A stretch of 64,000 nt of DNA from Amycolatopsis australiensis (GCF_900119165.1 NZ_FPJG01000006.1:6324001-6388000); one strand, 5' to 3'; counted from the stretch's first letter, positions 1 through 8,351 are shown. Translations and numbers: made by a program. Notes: generated by a model from the sequence alone, not told the origin.

Positions 1-486
1 CTCGCGGAGCTGCTGACCGAGCACTCCCCCGGCTACCGGCCGCCGCGCCTGGACGCGAAGGCGATCGCCCAGGTGCACTGCCACCAGCACGCGGTCATGG
101 GCTGGGACGCGGACCGCAAGCTGTTGCAGGCGGCGGGAGTGGACGCCGAGCGGCTGGACTCGGGGTGCTGCGGGCTGGCGGGCAACTTCGGGTTCGAGAA
201 GGGACATCTGGAGGTTTCGAAGGCGTGCGCGGAGCGGGTGCTGCTGCCGCGCGTGCGATCGGCGCCGGCGGACACGGCGGTGCTGGCCGACGGGTTCAGC
301 TGCCGAACCCAGCTGCACGAGCTGGACAGCGGCGGCCGCGAAGGCAAGCACCTGGCGGAACTGCTGGCGGCAGGGCTCGAGAGGCCGGAGGAAACGCCAC
401 GCCGCAGGCGACGGGCATTGGCCCCGGCCCTCGCGGTAGCCGCGGCGGCGGGACTGGTGTGGGCACGCCGGCGGGCCGGTCGATGA
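1..486 (+). CDS. Fe-S oxidoreductase C-terminus, CCG-domain, glycolate/lactate oxidase type (partial)
   Basis: The open frame runs in from the left edge, so only the last 161 residues are seen. Two cysteine-rich segments typical of the CCG domain are present: CHQHAVMG near the start and SGCCGLAGNFGFEKGH further on. This domain closes the electron-transfer subunits of D-lactate/glycolate oxidases and the fused FAD/Fe-S dehydrogenases of actinobacteria, where it binds an Fe-S or heterodisulfide-type centre. After the domain comes an Arg-rich stretch and a short hydrophobic segment ending in ARRRAGR, an unusual C-terminal tail that could anchor the protein to the membrane. The stop codon overlaps the next ATG (ATGA). 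Whether a FAD domain lies upstream cannot be told. Confidence 0.8.
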   Translation, partial: LAELLTEHSPGYRPPRLDAKAIAQVHCHQHAVMGWDADRKLLQAAGVDAERLDSGCCGLAGNFGFEKGHLEVSKACAERVLLPRVRSAPADTAVLADGFSCRTQLHELDSGGREGKHLAELLAAGLERPEETPRRRRRALAPALAVAAAAGLVWARRRAGR

Positions 487-908
487 CGCGCCGACGGAGA
501 ATTGAGCGCGGCCGCACCGCACGCCGCGCCGCCCAAGCCCGCCGAGCCGCCGCATCCGCCCGCGGCGCCAGCGAAGCAGCCCACGCGGCGAAACAGGTTG
601 CCCGGGCCCGTCTGGTCTGGGCCGCCGGCTTGCTCGTTGCCGCGCGGTTCCTCCCCGTGCCGCGAAAAGTCGTTCTCCTCCTCGCCGGCCGCCATCTCCT
701 GCAGGCCGCCGCCGCGCTGCGGTGGCCTGCGGGTCTTGTCGCCCGGTGGGGCTGGTCCGCCGATGCCGCCCACAGCGCCAGCATGCTCGCGCTGGCCGCC
801 GTCTCCCGGCGGTGGCGGGCCGCGGCGCTGGCCAACGCCGCGGTCGCGGCGGCCTGGGCCCGGGCGGCCCGGCCTCGCGCGGGCGCATCCCCCAGTCCCG
901 GCAGCTGA
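483..908 (+). CDS. small basic membrane-associated protein, function unknown
   Basis: A 141-residue protein starting at an ATG inside the stop of the preceding gene, so translation is probably coupled. The first 45 residues are very Arg/Ala-rich (MTRRRRIERGRTARR), followed by hydrophobic stretches (LVWAAGLLVAARFLP, VVLLLAGRHLLQAAA) and a second Ala-rich segment near the C-terminus. I do not recognise the family. Position in the oxidoreductase operon suggests a membrane partner of the Fe-S protein or the following SDR. A longer reading from 165 exists but would overlap the upstream gene for over 300 bases and is unlikely. Confidence 0.6.
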   Translation: MTRRRRIERGRTARRAAQARRAAASARGASEAAHAAKQVARARLVWAAGLLVAARFLPVPRKVVLLLAGRHLLQAAAALRWPAGLVARWGWSADAAHSASMLALAAVSRRWRAAALANAAVAAAWARAARPRAGASPSPGS

Positions 909-919
909 TCGGAGGTTTC

Positions 920-1930
920 ATGTCCAGCAACCAGAACCAGGTCGTCGTCGTGACCGGGGCCAGCGGCGGGATCGGGCGCGCCGTCGCGCGGGCTTTCGGC
1001 GCGCGGCATGCCCGTGTCGCCCTGCTCGCCCGCGGGGAACAGGGCCTCAGCGCCGCCGCCGCGGACATCACCCGTGCCGGCGGGACCGCGCTCGAAATCC
1101 CCACCGACGTCGCCGACTTCGCGCAGGTCGACGCCGCCGCCGAGCGGGCCGAGAAAGAGCTCGGGCCCATCGACGTCTGGGTCAACGTCGCCTTCACCTC
1201 GGTGTTCGCGCCGTTCATCGAGATCGAGCCGGACGAGTTCCGCCGCGTCACCGAGGTCAGCTACCTCGGCTACGTCCACGGCACGATGGCCGCGCTGCGG
1301 CGGATGAAGCCCCGCGACCGCGGCACGATCGTGCAGGTCGGCTCGGCCCTCGCCTACCGCGGGATTCCGCTGCAGAGCGCCTACTGCGGCGCCAAGCACG
1401 CCATCCAGGGCTTCAACGAGGCGCTGCGCTGCGAGCTGCTGCACGAGGGCAGCCACGTCCGGACGACGATGGTGCAGATGCCCGCCGTCAACACGCCGCA
1501 GTTCTCCTGGGTGCTGTCCAAGCTGCCGCGCCACGCGCAGCCGGTGCCGCCGATCTACCAGCCCGAGGTCGCCGCCCGCGCGGTCCTGTACGCCGCCGAC
1601 CATCCGCGGCGGCGCGAGTACTGGGTCGGCGGCAGCACGGTCGGCACGCTCGTCGCGAACGCCGTCGCCCCCGGGATCCTGGACCGCTACCTCGCGCGGA
1701 CCGGCTACAAGTCGCAGCAGACCGGCGAACCCAAGCCGCCCGCCCAGCCGGCGAACCTGTGGGCGCCCGCCGACCGCGATCGCGACTTCGGCGCGCACGG
1801 CGAGTTCGACGACCAGTCCACCCCGCGCAGCTTCCAGCTGTGGGCGAGCCGGCACCACGGCCTGCTCGCCGCCGGCGGCAGCGCGCTCGCCGCGACGGCG
1901 CTGGCGGTGTGGCGCCGAGCCCGGTCATGA
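920..1930 (+). CDS. SDR-family oxidoreductase with C-terminal hydrophobic tail
   Basis: A 336-residue short-chain dehydrogenase. The N-terminal nucleotide-binding motif TGASGGIG lies near residues 13-20, and the catalytic Ser and YxxxK are visible (GSALAYRG then YCGAKHA). The ATG at 920 follows GGAGG at 911-915. The classical SDR core is about 250 residues. The remaining 80 residues form a charged extension and end in a hydrophobic Ala-rich segment plus WRRARS, a possible tail anchor like that of the first gene in the operon. The substrate cannot be told from sequence. The stop overlaps the next start (ATGA), so it is co-translated with the GH15 enzyme. Confidence 0.85.
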   Translation: MSSNQNQVVVVTGASGGIGRAVARAFGARHARVALLARGEQGLSAAAADITRAGGTALEIPTDVADFAQVDAAAERAEKELGPIDVWVNVAFTSVFAPFIEIEPDEFRRVTEVSYLGYVHGTMAALRRMKPRDRGTIVQVGSALAYRGIPLQSAYCGAKHAIQGFNEALRCELLHEGSHVRTTMVQMPAVNTPQFSWVLSKLPRHAQPVPPIYQPEVAARAVLYAADHPRRREYWVGGSTVGTLVANAVAPGILDRYLARTGYKSQQTGEPKPPAQPANLWAPADRDRDFGAHGEFDDQSTPRSFQLWASRHHGLLAAGGSALAATALAVWRRARS

Positions 1931-3648
1931 GCGGCTTCGTCCCGCACGTCCTGCGCGAGTACGCCCTGCTGGCCGACGGCGAACGCGGCGCGTTGTGCGG
2001 CCCACGCGGTGACATCGCCTGGCTGTGCGCGCCGGGGTGGTCCGACAGCGCGGTGATGTCGTCGCTGATCGGCGGCACCGGCGGCTACACCGTCAGCCCG
2101 GTCGAGCCGTGCGTCTGGGGCGGCTACTACGAGCCCGGCACCCTCGTCTGGCGCAACCGCTGGGTGACGACGTCGACGGCGGTCGAATGCCGGGAAGCGC
2201 TGTCCTATCCCGGTGACCCGCACCGGGTCGTGCTGCTGCGCCGCGTCGAGGCGGTCGAGCGCGAGGTCCGGATGCAGGTCCGGCTGGAGCTGGGCGACGC
2301 CTTCGGCCGCCGGTCGCTGCGGGAGCTGCGGCGCGACGGCGACGGGACGTGGACGGGCCGCACCGGCGACCTGCGCGTGCGGTGGACCGGCGCCGGCGAC
2401 GCGGTGGCCGGCGACGACGGCCTCGGCTTCGAGCTGACCGTGCCCGCCGGCGGCCGGCACGACCTGGTCCTCGAGATCAGCGACCGCCGCCTGCCCGGGC
2501 GGGTCGACCCCGGCTACCTGTGGCAGGCGACCGAACACGGCTGGCACACCGCGGTTCCCGAGCTGGGGCACACCGTCGCGCCGCGCGACGCACGTCACTC
2601 GTACGCGGTCCTCCGCGGCCTGACCACCAGTACCGGCGGGATGGTCGCCGCGGCCACGCTGGGCCTGCCGGAGCGGTCGGAGGCCGGCCGCAACTACGAC
2701 TACCGGTACGTGTGGCTGCGCGACCAGTGCTACGCCGGGCTCGCCGCGGCGGTCGACGAGCCGCACCCGCTGCTGGACGACGCGCTGCGGTTCAGCACCG
2801 CCCGCGTGCTCGACCACGGCGACCGGATCCTGCCCGCCTACCGGACCGACGGCACCCCGCCGCCCGACGAGACGACGCTGAAGCTGCCCGGCTACCCCGG
2901 CGGGTCGGACGTCGTCGGCAACCACGTCGCCCACCAGTTCCAGCTGGACGCGCTCGGCGAGCTGCTGCAGCTGCACGCGGCCGCGGCCCGCCACGGCCAC
3001 TTCGACGGCGACGTCCAGCGCGCGTCCGACGTGGTCGTCCGGCTGATCACCGAACGCTGGGACCAGCCGGAAGCGGGCGTCTGGGAGCTGGAAGACCAGT
3101 GGTGGACGCATTCCCGGCTGGCCTGCGTCGCCGGCCTGAACGCGCTGGCGCGGGAAGTGCCCGCGCACCGCGGGGCGGAGCTCTCCGGCCTCGCGGACAA
3201 GATCCTCGCGGAGACGACGTCCCGGTGCCTGGACGCGGGCGGGTTCTGGAAGCGCAGCCCGGTGCACCCGGGCACCGACGCGGCGTTGCTGCTGCCGCCG
3301 GTGCGCGGCGCCCTGCCCGCCGACGACCCCCGCACGCGCGCGACGCTCGTGGCGGTCCGGGAGCACCTCACCGAAGACGGCTACGTGTACCGCTTCGCCT
3401 CCGACGAGCTGCCGCTGGGCGAGGCCGAAGGAGCGTTCCTGCTGTGCGGGTTCACGATGGCGCTCGCGTGCTTCCACCAGGGCGACCGGGCCGGGGCGTT
3501 CCGCTGGTTCGAGCGCAACCGGGCGGCGTGCGGGCCGCCGGGGCTGTTCGCCGAGGAGTACGACGTCCGGCAGCGGCAGCTGCGCGGTAACCTGCCGCAG
3601 GCATTCGTGCACGCCATGCTGCTCGAGACGGCCCAGCGGCTCAGCTGA
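1927..3648 (+). CDS. glycoside hydrolase family 15 (glucoamylase/trehalase type)
   Basis: A 573-residue cytoplasmic protein (no signal peptide) with the two-domain layout of bacterial GH15: an N-terminal beta-rich domain and a C-terminal (alpha/alpha)6 barrel. Barrel landmarks are YRYVWLRDQCY near residue 258, GVWELEDQWWTHSRL, which carries a candidate catalytic Glu, and GLFAEEYDV, which carries the second, followed by LRGNLPQAFVHAMLLE. Actinobacterial members hydrolyse alpha-glucosidic bonds, and several are trehalases, so trehalose or short alpha-glucans are likely substrates. The start codon overlaps the SDR stop. Pairing with an SDR and an Fe-S oxidoreductase is odd, and no transporter or regulator is adjacent. 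Confidence 0.85.
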   Translation: MSGFVPHVLREYALLADGERGALCGPRGDIAWLCAPGWSDSAVMSSLIGGTGGYTVSPVEPCVWGGYYEPGTLVWRNRWVTTSTAVECREALSYPGDPHRVVLLRRVEAVEREVRMQVRLELGDAFGRRSLRELRRDGDGTWTGRTGDLRVRWTGAGDAVAGDDGLGFELTVPAGGRHDLVLEISDRRLPGRVDPGYLWQATEHGWHTAVPELGHTVAPRDARHSYAVLRGLTTSTGGMVAAATLGLPERSEAGRNYDYRYVWLRDQCYAGLAAAVDEPHPLLDDALRFSTARVLDHGDRILPAYRTDGTPPPDETTLKLPGYPGGSDVVGNHVAHQFQLDALGELLQLHAAAARHGHFDGDVQRASDVVVRLITERWDQPEAGVWELEDQWWTHSRLACVAGLNALAREVPAHRGAELSGLADKILAETTSRCLDAGGFWKRSPVHPGTDAALLLPPVRGALPADDPRTRATLVAVREHLTEDGYVYRFASDELPLGEAEGAFLLCGFTMALACFHQGDRAGAFRWFERNRAACGPPGLFAEEYDVRQRQLRGNLPQAFVHAMLLETAQRLS

Positions 3649-3670
3649 CCAGCGGCGGAGGGGTTCCCCT

Positions 3671-3697
3671 GAACCGGTGAAGCGGTTCGCGCATACT
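3671..3697 (+). promoter_or_regulatory. inverted repeat and possible -10 upstream of the MEDS/HATPase gene
   Basis: GAACCG-gtgaag-CGGTTC (3671-3688) is a perfect six-base inverted repeat, directly followed by CATACT (3692-3697), which fits an actinobacterial -10. It could be an operator overlapping the promoter or the remains of a terminator for the GH15 gene. The 79-base gap holds nothing else except the GGAGGAG ribosome-binding site at 3717-3723. Confidence 0.3.
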
Positions 3698-3728
3698 GGA
3701 GGGCGTCCTCGGCCCTGGAGGAGACGAG

Positions 3729-4658
3729 TTGAGCGCACCCGCGGACCCGTTCGTGCACCCCGCGTTGTTCTACCGCGACGACGCCGAATACCTCGCCGGC
3801 ACCGTGCCGTTCGTGTGGGGTGGGCTCGCCGCGGGCGAACCGGTCGCCGTCGCGGTCCCGGGCCCGAACCTCGAGCTGCTGCGGCGTGAGCTGGGCGCGG
3901 ACGCCGCCCGCGTCCGGATGCTCGACATGACCGACGCCGGGCGCAACCCGGGACGGATCATCCCGCGGGTGCTGCGGGCGTTCGCGGACGCCCATCCGGG
4001 CGGCCCGGTGCGGATCATCGGCGAACCGATCTGGGCCGGGCGGTCCGAAACCGAGTACCCGGCGTGCGTGCAGCACGAAGCGCTGATCAACCTGGCGTTC
4101 ACCGGGCGCGACGCGACGATCCTGTGCCCCTACGACGTCTCGCGGCTCGACCCGGCGGTGGTGTCGGACGCGGAAGCCACGCACCCGGTCCTGATCGACA
4201 GCACCGGACGGCGGCCCAGCACCGCGTATGCCCCGGACGATGTGATCGCCCGCTACAACCGGCCGCTGCCGGAGCGTCCCCCGGCGGGCGAGGTGACCGA
4301 GCTGGCGGACACGACGGACCTGGCCGCGGCCCGGGCACTGGCCCACGTCCGCGCGGCGGCGGCCGGGCTGACGGCGGACCAGGTGGCCGACGTCGAGGTG
4401 GTCGTGACGGAGCTGCTGTCGAACTGCGTGGAACACGGCAGCGGAACGGGCACGGTCCGCCTCTGGACGGCGGGTGGCGAGTTCGTGATCGAGGTCCACG
4501 ACCACGGCACCCTGTCCGACCCCCTGGCGGGCCGCCACCCGGCGACGCCGGAACAGCCCCGCGGCCGCGGGCTGTTGCTGGTCAACTACCTGTCGGACTT
4601 GCTCCGCCTGCACACCGGCGACCACGGCACGACGTTCCGGGCGTACTTCCGGGTTTGA
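3729..4658 (+). CDS. MEDS-domain sensor with anti-sigma-type ATPase domain
   Basis: A 309-residue protein starting at TTG (3729), chosen because GGAGGAG lies five bases upstream. Residues about 8-180 match the MEDS sensory domain (HPALFYRDDAEYLAGTVPF opening). Residues about 200-305 form a HATPase_c_2 domain with the N-box VVTELLSNCVEHG and the G-box region GRGLLLVNYLSD. Proteins of this build are anti-sigma factor or serine-kinase regulators related to RsbW that act in partner-switching control of stress sigma factors. The signal sensed is unknown. Two other partner-switching proteins (7929 and 15068) and several SigF/SigB-type promoters in the window fit that role. Confidence 0.85.
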   Translation: MSAPADPFVHPALFYRDDAEYLAGTVPFVWGGLAAGEPVAVAVPGPNLELLRRELGADAARVRMLDMTDAGRNPGRIIPRVLRAFADAHPGGPVRIIGEPIWAGRSETEYPACVQHEALINLAFTGRDATILCPYDVSRLDPAVVSDAEATHPVLIDSTGRRPSTAYAPDDVIARYNRPLPERPPAGEVTELADTTDLAAARALAHVRAAAAGLTADQVADVEVVVTELLSNCVEHGSGTGTVRLWTAGGEFVIEVHDHGTLSDPLAGRHPATPEQPRGRGLLLVNYLSDLLRLHTGDHGTTFRAYFRV

Positions 4659-4836
4659 CGACGCCGGGCGCCCTCCCACGGCGACCGCAGCCCTTCGCGC
4701 CCGAGCGCGCCCGGCCCCGCCGAGCCACCGAGCACCTGCCGAGCCCGCACCGACCGGCGACCGGCGACCCTCCTCAGCGGCGCGGTCGGGGCCCGCCGAG
4801 CCACCGCCGCGCCCGTCCCTCACGCACCGCGAGCCG
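4659..4836. other. convergent intergenic spacer
   Basis: 178 bases between the ends of two converging genes. It is strongly C-rich on the plus strand with CCG/GCC runs. I see no clear stem-loop terminator, promoter or short gene. Confidence 0.5.
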
Positions 4837-5379
4837 CTACCCCGCCGACTTCACGCGCCTCCACAGCCAGCGCACCCAGCCGGGCCGGGCCACCGCGCAC
4901 CCCACCGCCGCGCCGATCGCCGCTCCTCCGTACACGTCCGTCGGCCAGTGGGCCCGGGTGCGGAGCCTGCTGTAACACACCACCGCCGCCAGTGGGGTCA
5001 CCGCCGCTCCCGCTGCCGGGGCCGTCAGCGCCACCGCTGCCGTGAACGCTGCCGCCGTCGTCGCGTGCGTCGACGGGAACGCCGGGGACTTCGGCTGTTC
5101 CGGCAGCGCCTTGCGGGCCGGTAGCCCGCCGTCCGGGGGGCGGGGGCGGCGCACCACCGCCTTGATCCCGTGCCCCACCGCCATCGCCGCCGCGCCCGCC
5201 GCCAGGCCGCGGCCCGCCGCCCGGCGCCAGCGGCCGGGGCGGCACGCCAACGCCGCCGCCACCACCATCCACAGGAGACCGCCGCGGGCCAGGACGCTGA
5301 TCGCCGTCACCGGCCTCGCCGGACGGGTGACGGGCAGCGTGTTCGTGTCGAGCCCGTCAGGGGACATCGCGCTCGGCAT
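4837..5379 (-). CDS. PAP2-superfamily membrane phosphatase
   Basis: A 180-residue membrane protein with the full type-2 phosphatidic acid phosphatase signature: KAVVRRPRP (KX6RP), PSTHATT (PSGH-type) and SRLRTRAHWPTD (SRX5HX3D) with the catalytic His. Four to five hydrophobic segments surround the motifs. Members dephosphorylate lipid pyrophosphates or phosphatidic acid at the outer membrane face. The start at 5379 has GGGGA upstream; a second ATG at 5367 is possible, and the open frame extends to 5517 without better signals. It is divergent from the lipoprotein/Nramp-like operon. Confidence 0.85.
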   Translation of the reverse strand: MPSAMSPDGLDTNTLPVTRPARPVTAISVLARGGLLWMVVAAALACRPGRWRRAAGRGLAAGAAAMAVGHGIKAVVRRPRPPDGGLPARKALPEQPKSPAFPSTHATTAAAFTAAVALTAPAAGAAVTPLAAVVCYSRLRTRAHWPTDVYGGAAIGAAVGCAVARPGWVRWLWRRVKSAG

Positions 5380-5449
5380 GGCTCGCAGGTTCCCCGGACG
5401 GCGCCGGTTCAACCGCCGTCCATTCGCGACACTGCGACCGGATCTTGAT

Positions 5450-5474
5450 GTTTGCTCGGCCGTCTTCCGGGTAC
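5450..5474 (+). promoter_or_regulatory. SigF/SigB-type promoter for the lipoprotein-Nramp-PRC operon
   Basis: GTTT (5450-5453), exactly 15 bases, then GGGTAC (5469-5474). This is a perfect match to the general-stress sigma factor consensus of actinobacteria (GTTT-N14-16-GGGTAC/T). Transcription would begin at about 5481-5484, at or next to the GTG start of the lipoprotein gene, so that gene may be leaderless. Confidence 0.7.
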
Positions 5475-5483
5475 TCCAGTGGA

Positions 5484-5900
5484 GTGAATGCGCCGCGACT
5501 CCGCGTATTCGCCGCACTCGCCGCCGTGGCGGTACTGGCGGCGGGCTGCGCCACGGACCCGCAGGCCGACACCGTGCACGCCGGCCGCGAAATCCGCGGC
5601 CAGCTCGAGCTGCTGCGGCTGGTCGTCACCGCCGATCGCGACTCCGTGCCGCCCGTGCCCAGCCTTTCGGTCACCGTCCGCGACGCCGCCGACGAACTCG
5701 GCTCCGCCGGCAAAGACGTCGGGCAGCTGACCGACGCCCGGGCCCGCGCCGCGCTCGCGTCGATCACCGACCGCGCCGTCGGGCTGGCCCACCAGCTCGA
5801 CGACGGCCTCGGCGACGGCACCGACGCCGGGCTCGACCGGATCGACGCGCAGCTGCGGGGCCTGATCGGCGAGCTGGCCCGCTGGGGCGTGACGTCGTGA
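5484..5900 (+). CDS. small predicted lipoprotein, stress-operon leader gene
   Basis: A 138-residue protein with a short basic N-terminus, a hydrophobic stretch (LRVFAALAAVAVLAAGC) and a lipobox ending in Cys, so it should be lipid-anchored outside the membrane. The mature part is acidic and helical, without a family I recognise. The GTG at 5484 is preferred because the SigF/SigB-type promoter just upstream places the transcript start there. The alternative ATG at 5448 would lie upstream of that transcript start. Its stop overlaps the GTG of the Nramp-like gene. A periplasmic partner of that transporter is an inference from linkage only. Confidence 0.7.
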   Translation: MNAPRLRVFAALAAVAVLAAGCATDPQADTVHAGREIRGQLELLRLVVTADRDSVPPVPSLSVTVRDAADELGSAGKDVGQLTDARARAALASITDRAVGLAHQLDDGLGDGTDAGLDRIDAQLRGLIGELARWGVTS

Positions 5901-7129
5901 ACAAGAAGCTCCTCGCCGTCACTCTCGGCATCCTCACCGCCGTCGGCGGTTTCGTCGACATCGGCGACCTCGTCGAGAGCGGCGTCGTCGGCGCCCGCTA
6001 CGGGATGGCGCTGGTCTGGGTGACCGTGCTCGGCGTGCTCGGGATCTGCGTCTACGCCGACATGTCCGGGCGGATCGTCGCGGTGTCCGGGCGCCCGGTG
6101 TTCGACCTGATCCGCGAACGCCTCGGGCCGCGCATGGCGCTGCTGAACCTCGCCGGCTCGTTCCTGATCACGCTGCTGACCGTGAGCGCGGAGATCGGCG
6201 GCGTCGCCCTCGCCGTCGAGCTGGCCTCCGGCGTGGACCGGCTCGTCTGGGTCCTGCCGATCGGCGTGCTCGTGTGGCTGGTGGTCTGGCGGGTCGGCTT
6301 CGAGAAGATGGAAACGGCGTTCGGGCTCGCTGGGCTCGCCATCGCCGCGTTCGCCGTCGCGGTCTTCTTCCTGCACCCCGACTGGTCTTCGCTCGGCGCG
6401 CAGATCGCCGGGCTCGCGCCGCCGGCCGACCAGGCGCTGCCGACCTACGCCTACCACGCCGTCGCGTTGTTCGGGTCGGCGATGACGCCGTACGAGGTGT
6501 TCTTCTTCTCCTCCGGCGGCGTCGAGGAAGGCTGGACGGTCAAGGACCTGCCGGTCCAGCGCGTCAACGTGCTGCTCGGGTTCCCGCTCGGCGGCCTGCT
6601 CGCCCTGGGCGTGATGGCCTGCGCCGCGGTGGTGCTGTTCCCGGCGGGCGTCGACGTCGGCCAGCTCAGCCAGATCGTGCTGCCGGTGACCCTGGCGCTG
6701 GGCACCGCGGGCGTGGTGGTCGTGCTGATCGGCATCTTCGCCGCCACGTTCGGCGCGGCGCTGGAGACCGGCCTGTCGTCCGGGTACATGCTGGCGCAGT
6801 ACTTCGGCTGGGAATGGGGCAAACGCCGCAAGCCGCGTGACGCCGCCCGGTTCCACGTCGCCGTGGCCGGTGGCCTGCTGCTGGCCGTGCTCGTGGTGCA
6901 GACGGGAATCGATCCGGTGGGGCTGACCGAGGTGTCGCTGATCTTCTCCGCCGTCGCGCTCCCGCTGACCTACCTGCCGGTGCTGATCGTCGCGAACGAC
7001 CGCGAGTACCTCGGCGAGCACGCCAACAAGCGGTTCAGCAACATCCTCGGTTTCGCCATGCTCGTCGTCATCGCCGTCGCGGCGGTGGCGGCGATCCCGC
7101 TGATGATCTTCACCGGAGCCGGCCAATGA
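5897..7129 (+). CDS. Nramp-like (NRAMP/SLC11-fold) transporter with altered metal-site motifs
   Basis: A 410-residue protein with about eleven membrane segments and overall similarity to Nramp divalent-metal transporters. The TM1 metal-binding motif, canonically DPGN, reads D21-I-G-D24. The TM6 motif, canonically MPH, reads M196-T-P-Y-E. Asp and Met are kept, but the Asn becomes Asp and the Pro/His pair is shifted or lost. Such changes are known in Nramp-related magnesium transporters and other divergent SLC11 members, so the substrate may not be Mn or Fe. It is translated by overlap with the lipoprotein gene upstream and the PRC-barrel gene downstream, probably under general-stress control. 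Confidence 0.75.
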   Translation: MNKKLLAVTLGILTAVGGFVDIGDLVESGVVGARYGMALVWVTVLGVLGICVYADMSGRIVAVSGRPVFDLIRERLGPRMALLNLAGSFLITLLTVSAEIGGVALAVELASGVDRLVWVLPIGVLVWLVVWRVGFEKMETAFGLAGLAIAAFAVAVFFLHPDWSSLGAQIAGLAPPADQALPTYAYHAVALFGSAMTPYEVFFFSSGGVEEGWTVKDLPVQRVNVLLGFPLGGLLALGVMACAAVVLFPAGVDVGQLSQIVLPVTLALGTAGVVVVLIGIFAATFGAALETGLSSGYMLAQYFGWEWGKRRKPRDAARFHVAVAGGLLLAVLVVQTGIDPVGLTEVSLIFSAVALPLTYLPVLIVANDREYLGEHANKRFSNILGFAMLVVIAVAAVAAIPLMIFTGAGQ

Positions 7130-7515
7130 ACCCGTGGGACGAAGAGCGCCCGATCGACCTGGCCGACGCGCTGCTGGACCGGCAGATCCTCGGCGAGGAC
7201 GGCACTGTCGTCGGCAAGGTCGACGACCTGGACCTGCGGCCCGACGGCGACACGTTCGTCGTCGACGCGCTGCTCGTCGGCCCCGAGGCGCTCGCCGGGC
7301 GGCTCGGCGGCCCGGTCGGGAAGCTGCTGCACCGGATCGGCCGCGGGTTCCGCACCGGGCCGCCGCAGCGGATCCCGATGACCGCGATCCGCCGGGTGGA
7401 GCCGGCGATCGTGGTGACGACCGCGGTGGCCCAGGCGACGACCAGCCCGTCGCAGGAGTGGCTGCGGCGCCGGATCGTCGACCGGATCCCCGGAGCGGGC
7501 GATGCGAGCGGGTGA
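7126..7515 (+). CDS. PRC-barrel domain protein (first of two)
   Basis: A 129-residue protein whose ATG overlaps the stop of the Nramp-like gene. The N-terminal half has the PRC-barrel pattern (LLDRQILGEDGTVVGKVDDLDL), a small beta barrel used for RNA or protein interaction and for sensing in photosynthetic, RimM-type and stress proteins. The C-terminal half is helical and basic. No membrane segment is seen. It is followed by a second PRC-barrel gene overlapping by 14 bases. The pair may form a cytoplasmic regulatory unit for the transporter; this is inference from gene order. Confidence 0.75.
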   Translation: MNPWDEERPIDLADALLDRQILGEDGTVVGKVDDLDLRPDGDTFVVDALLVGPEALAGRLGGPVGKLLHRIGRGFRTGPPQRIPMTAIRRVEPAIVVTTAVAQATTSPSQEWLRRRIVDRIPGAGDASG

Positions 7516-7828
7516 GCTGATCGGCCGTCCGGTCCGGGACGCGACGGGCCGCCGCATCGGGGCGGTCCGCGAAATCCGCACGGAGTCGACGCCGCGCGGC
7601 GACGGGATGCCGGAGCTGGTGGTGCGCGGGGTGGTCGTCGCCCGCACGCGCGTCCGGCTGTTCGGCTACCAGCGCCACGACCAGCGCGGGCCGGGGCCGT
7701 TGGTGGCGCTGATCCGGTGGCTGCACCGGCACACCCGGTACGTCGAGTGGGCGGACGTCGACCTGTCCGGGCCGGAGGTCCGGGTGCGCCGGCCGTTCGC
7801 CGAGCTGGCGCCGATCGTCCGGCCCTGA
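7502..7828 (+). CDS. PRC-barrel domain protein (second of two)
   Basis: A 108-residue protein beginning inside the previous gene (14-base overlap), with GGAGCGGG just before the ATG. The opening ELIGRPVRDATGRRIGAVRE is a clear PRC-barrel motif, followed by strands rich in Val and Arg. It ends the four-gene operon, and 100 bases separate it from the convergent STAS gene. No catalytic residues are expected in this fold. Confidence 0.75.
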   Translation: MRAGELIGRPVRDATGRRIGAVREIRTESTPRGDGMPELVVRGVVVARTRVRLFGYQRHDQRGPGPLVALIRWLHRHTRYVEWADVDLSGPEVRVRRPFAELAPIVRP

Positions 7829-7928
7829 GCCGCGGCTGGTGGCACAGTGACGCACCCGGACGCCGGACCCGCGTTCCCGGGCGCGCGGCAGCGCCGGCCC
7901 GGTCCGGACCGGTGTGCGCCGCGGCGGC

Positions 7929-8351
7929 TCAGTTCGGGATCTCGGTGGCCCGTTCCCAGCCGGAGGGCAGCTGGCACACGTTGAGCGCGTGGTCGAGGCC
8001 GCTGCCGGCCAGTGCCCGGCGCACGACGCGGTTGTTGCCGGTGACGATCCGCAGGGTGGTGCTCTCGCGGACCGTCCTGGCGTGGATGCCGGCGAGGACG
8101 GAGAGCCCGGCCGAGTCCAGGAAGTCGACCTCGGACAGGTCGAGCACGAGGACGGGGAACCGGCGGTGGGCCCAGGTGCTGAGGACCGAGCCGAGCTCGG
8201 CGGCACTGTCCTCGTCGAGCGCGCCGCGGATCCGGACCATGACCGCGCCGAAGTACGGCCGGATCACCTTGATGTCGAACGGACTTCGTTCCGCACGGGG
8301 AGGCGGCGGCGCCATCGGGATCGCCGTCGCGGGGGGCTGCACGACCAACAT
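7929..8351 (-). CDS. STAS-domain anti-sigma factor antagonist
   Basis: A 140-residue protein. After a Pro-rich N-terminus comes a STAS domain with the conserved strand and phospho-acceptor region VLDLSEVDFLDSAGLSVL, where the Ser next to Ala-Gly is the residue normally phosphorylated by an RsbW-type kinase. Such proteins release a sigma factor by binding its anti-sigma factor when unphosphorylated. The start at 8351 was chosen for the GAAGG about ten bases upstream; the frame continues much further upstream but with non-protein-like composition. It may partner with the HATPase proteins at 3729 or 15068. Confidence 0.8.
   Translation of the reverse strand: MLVVQPPATAIPMAPPPPRAERSPFDIKVIRPYFGAVMVRIRGALDEDSAAELGSVLSTWAHRRFPVLVLDLSEVDFLDSAGLSVLAGIHARTVRESTTLRIVTGNNRVVRRALAGSGLDHALNVCQLPSGWERATEIPN

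Noticed and set aside
33..773. Long minus-strand open frame over the first genes
   Set aside because: It is antisense to a clear CCG-domain gene, has Arg/Ser/Pro-rich shadow composition and no domain.
502..1926. N-terminal extension of the GH15 frame back to 502
   Set aside because: It runs across the SDR gene in another frame and is Arg/Pro-rich; the ATG at 1927 overlaps the SDR stop and begins the GH15 fold.
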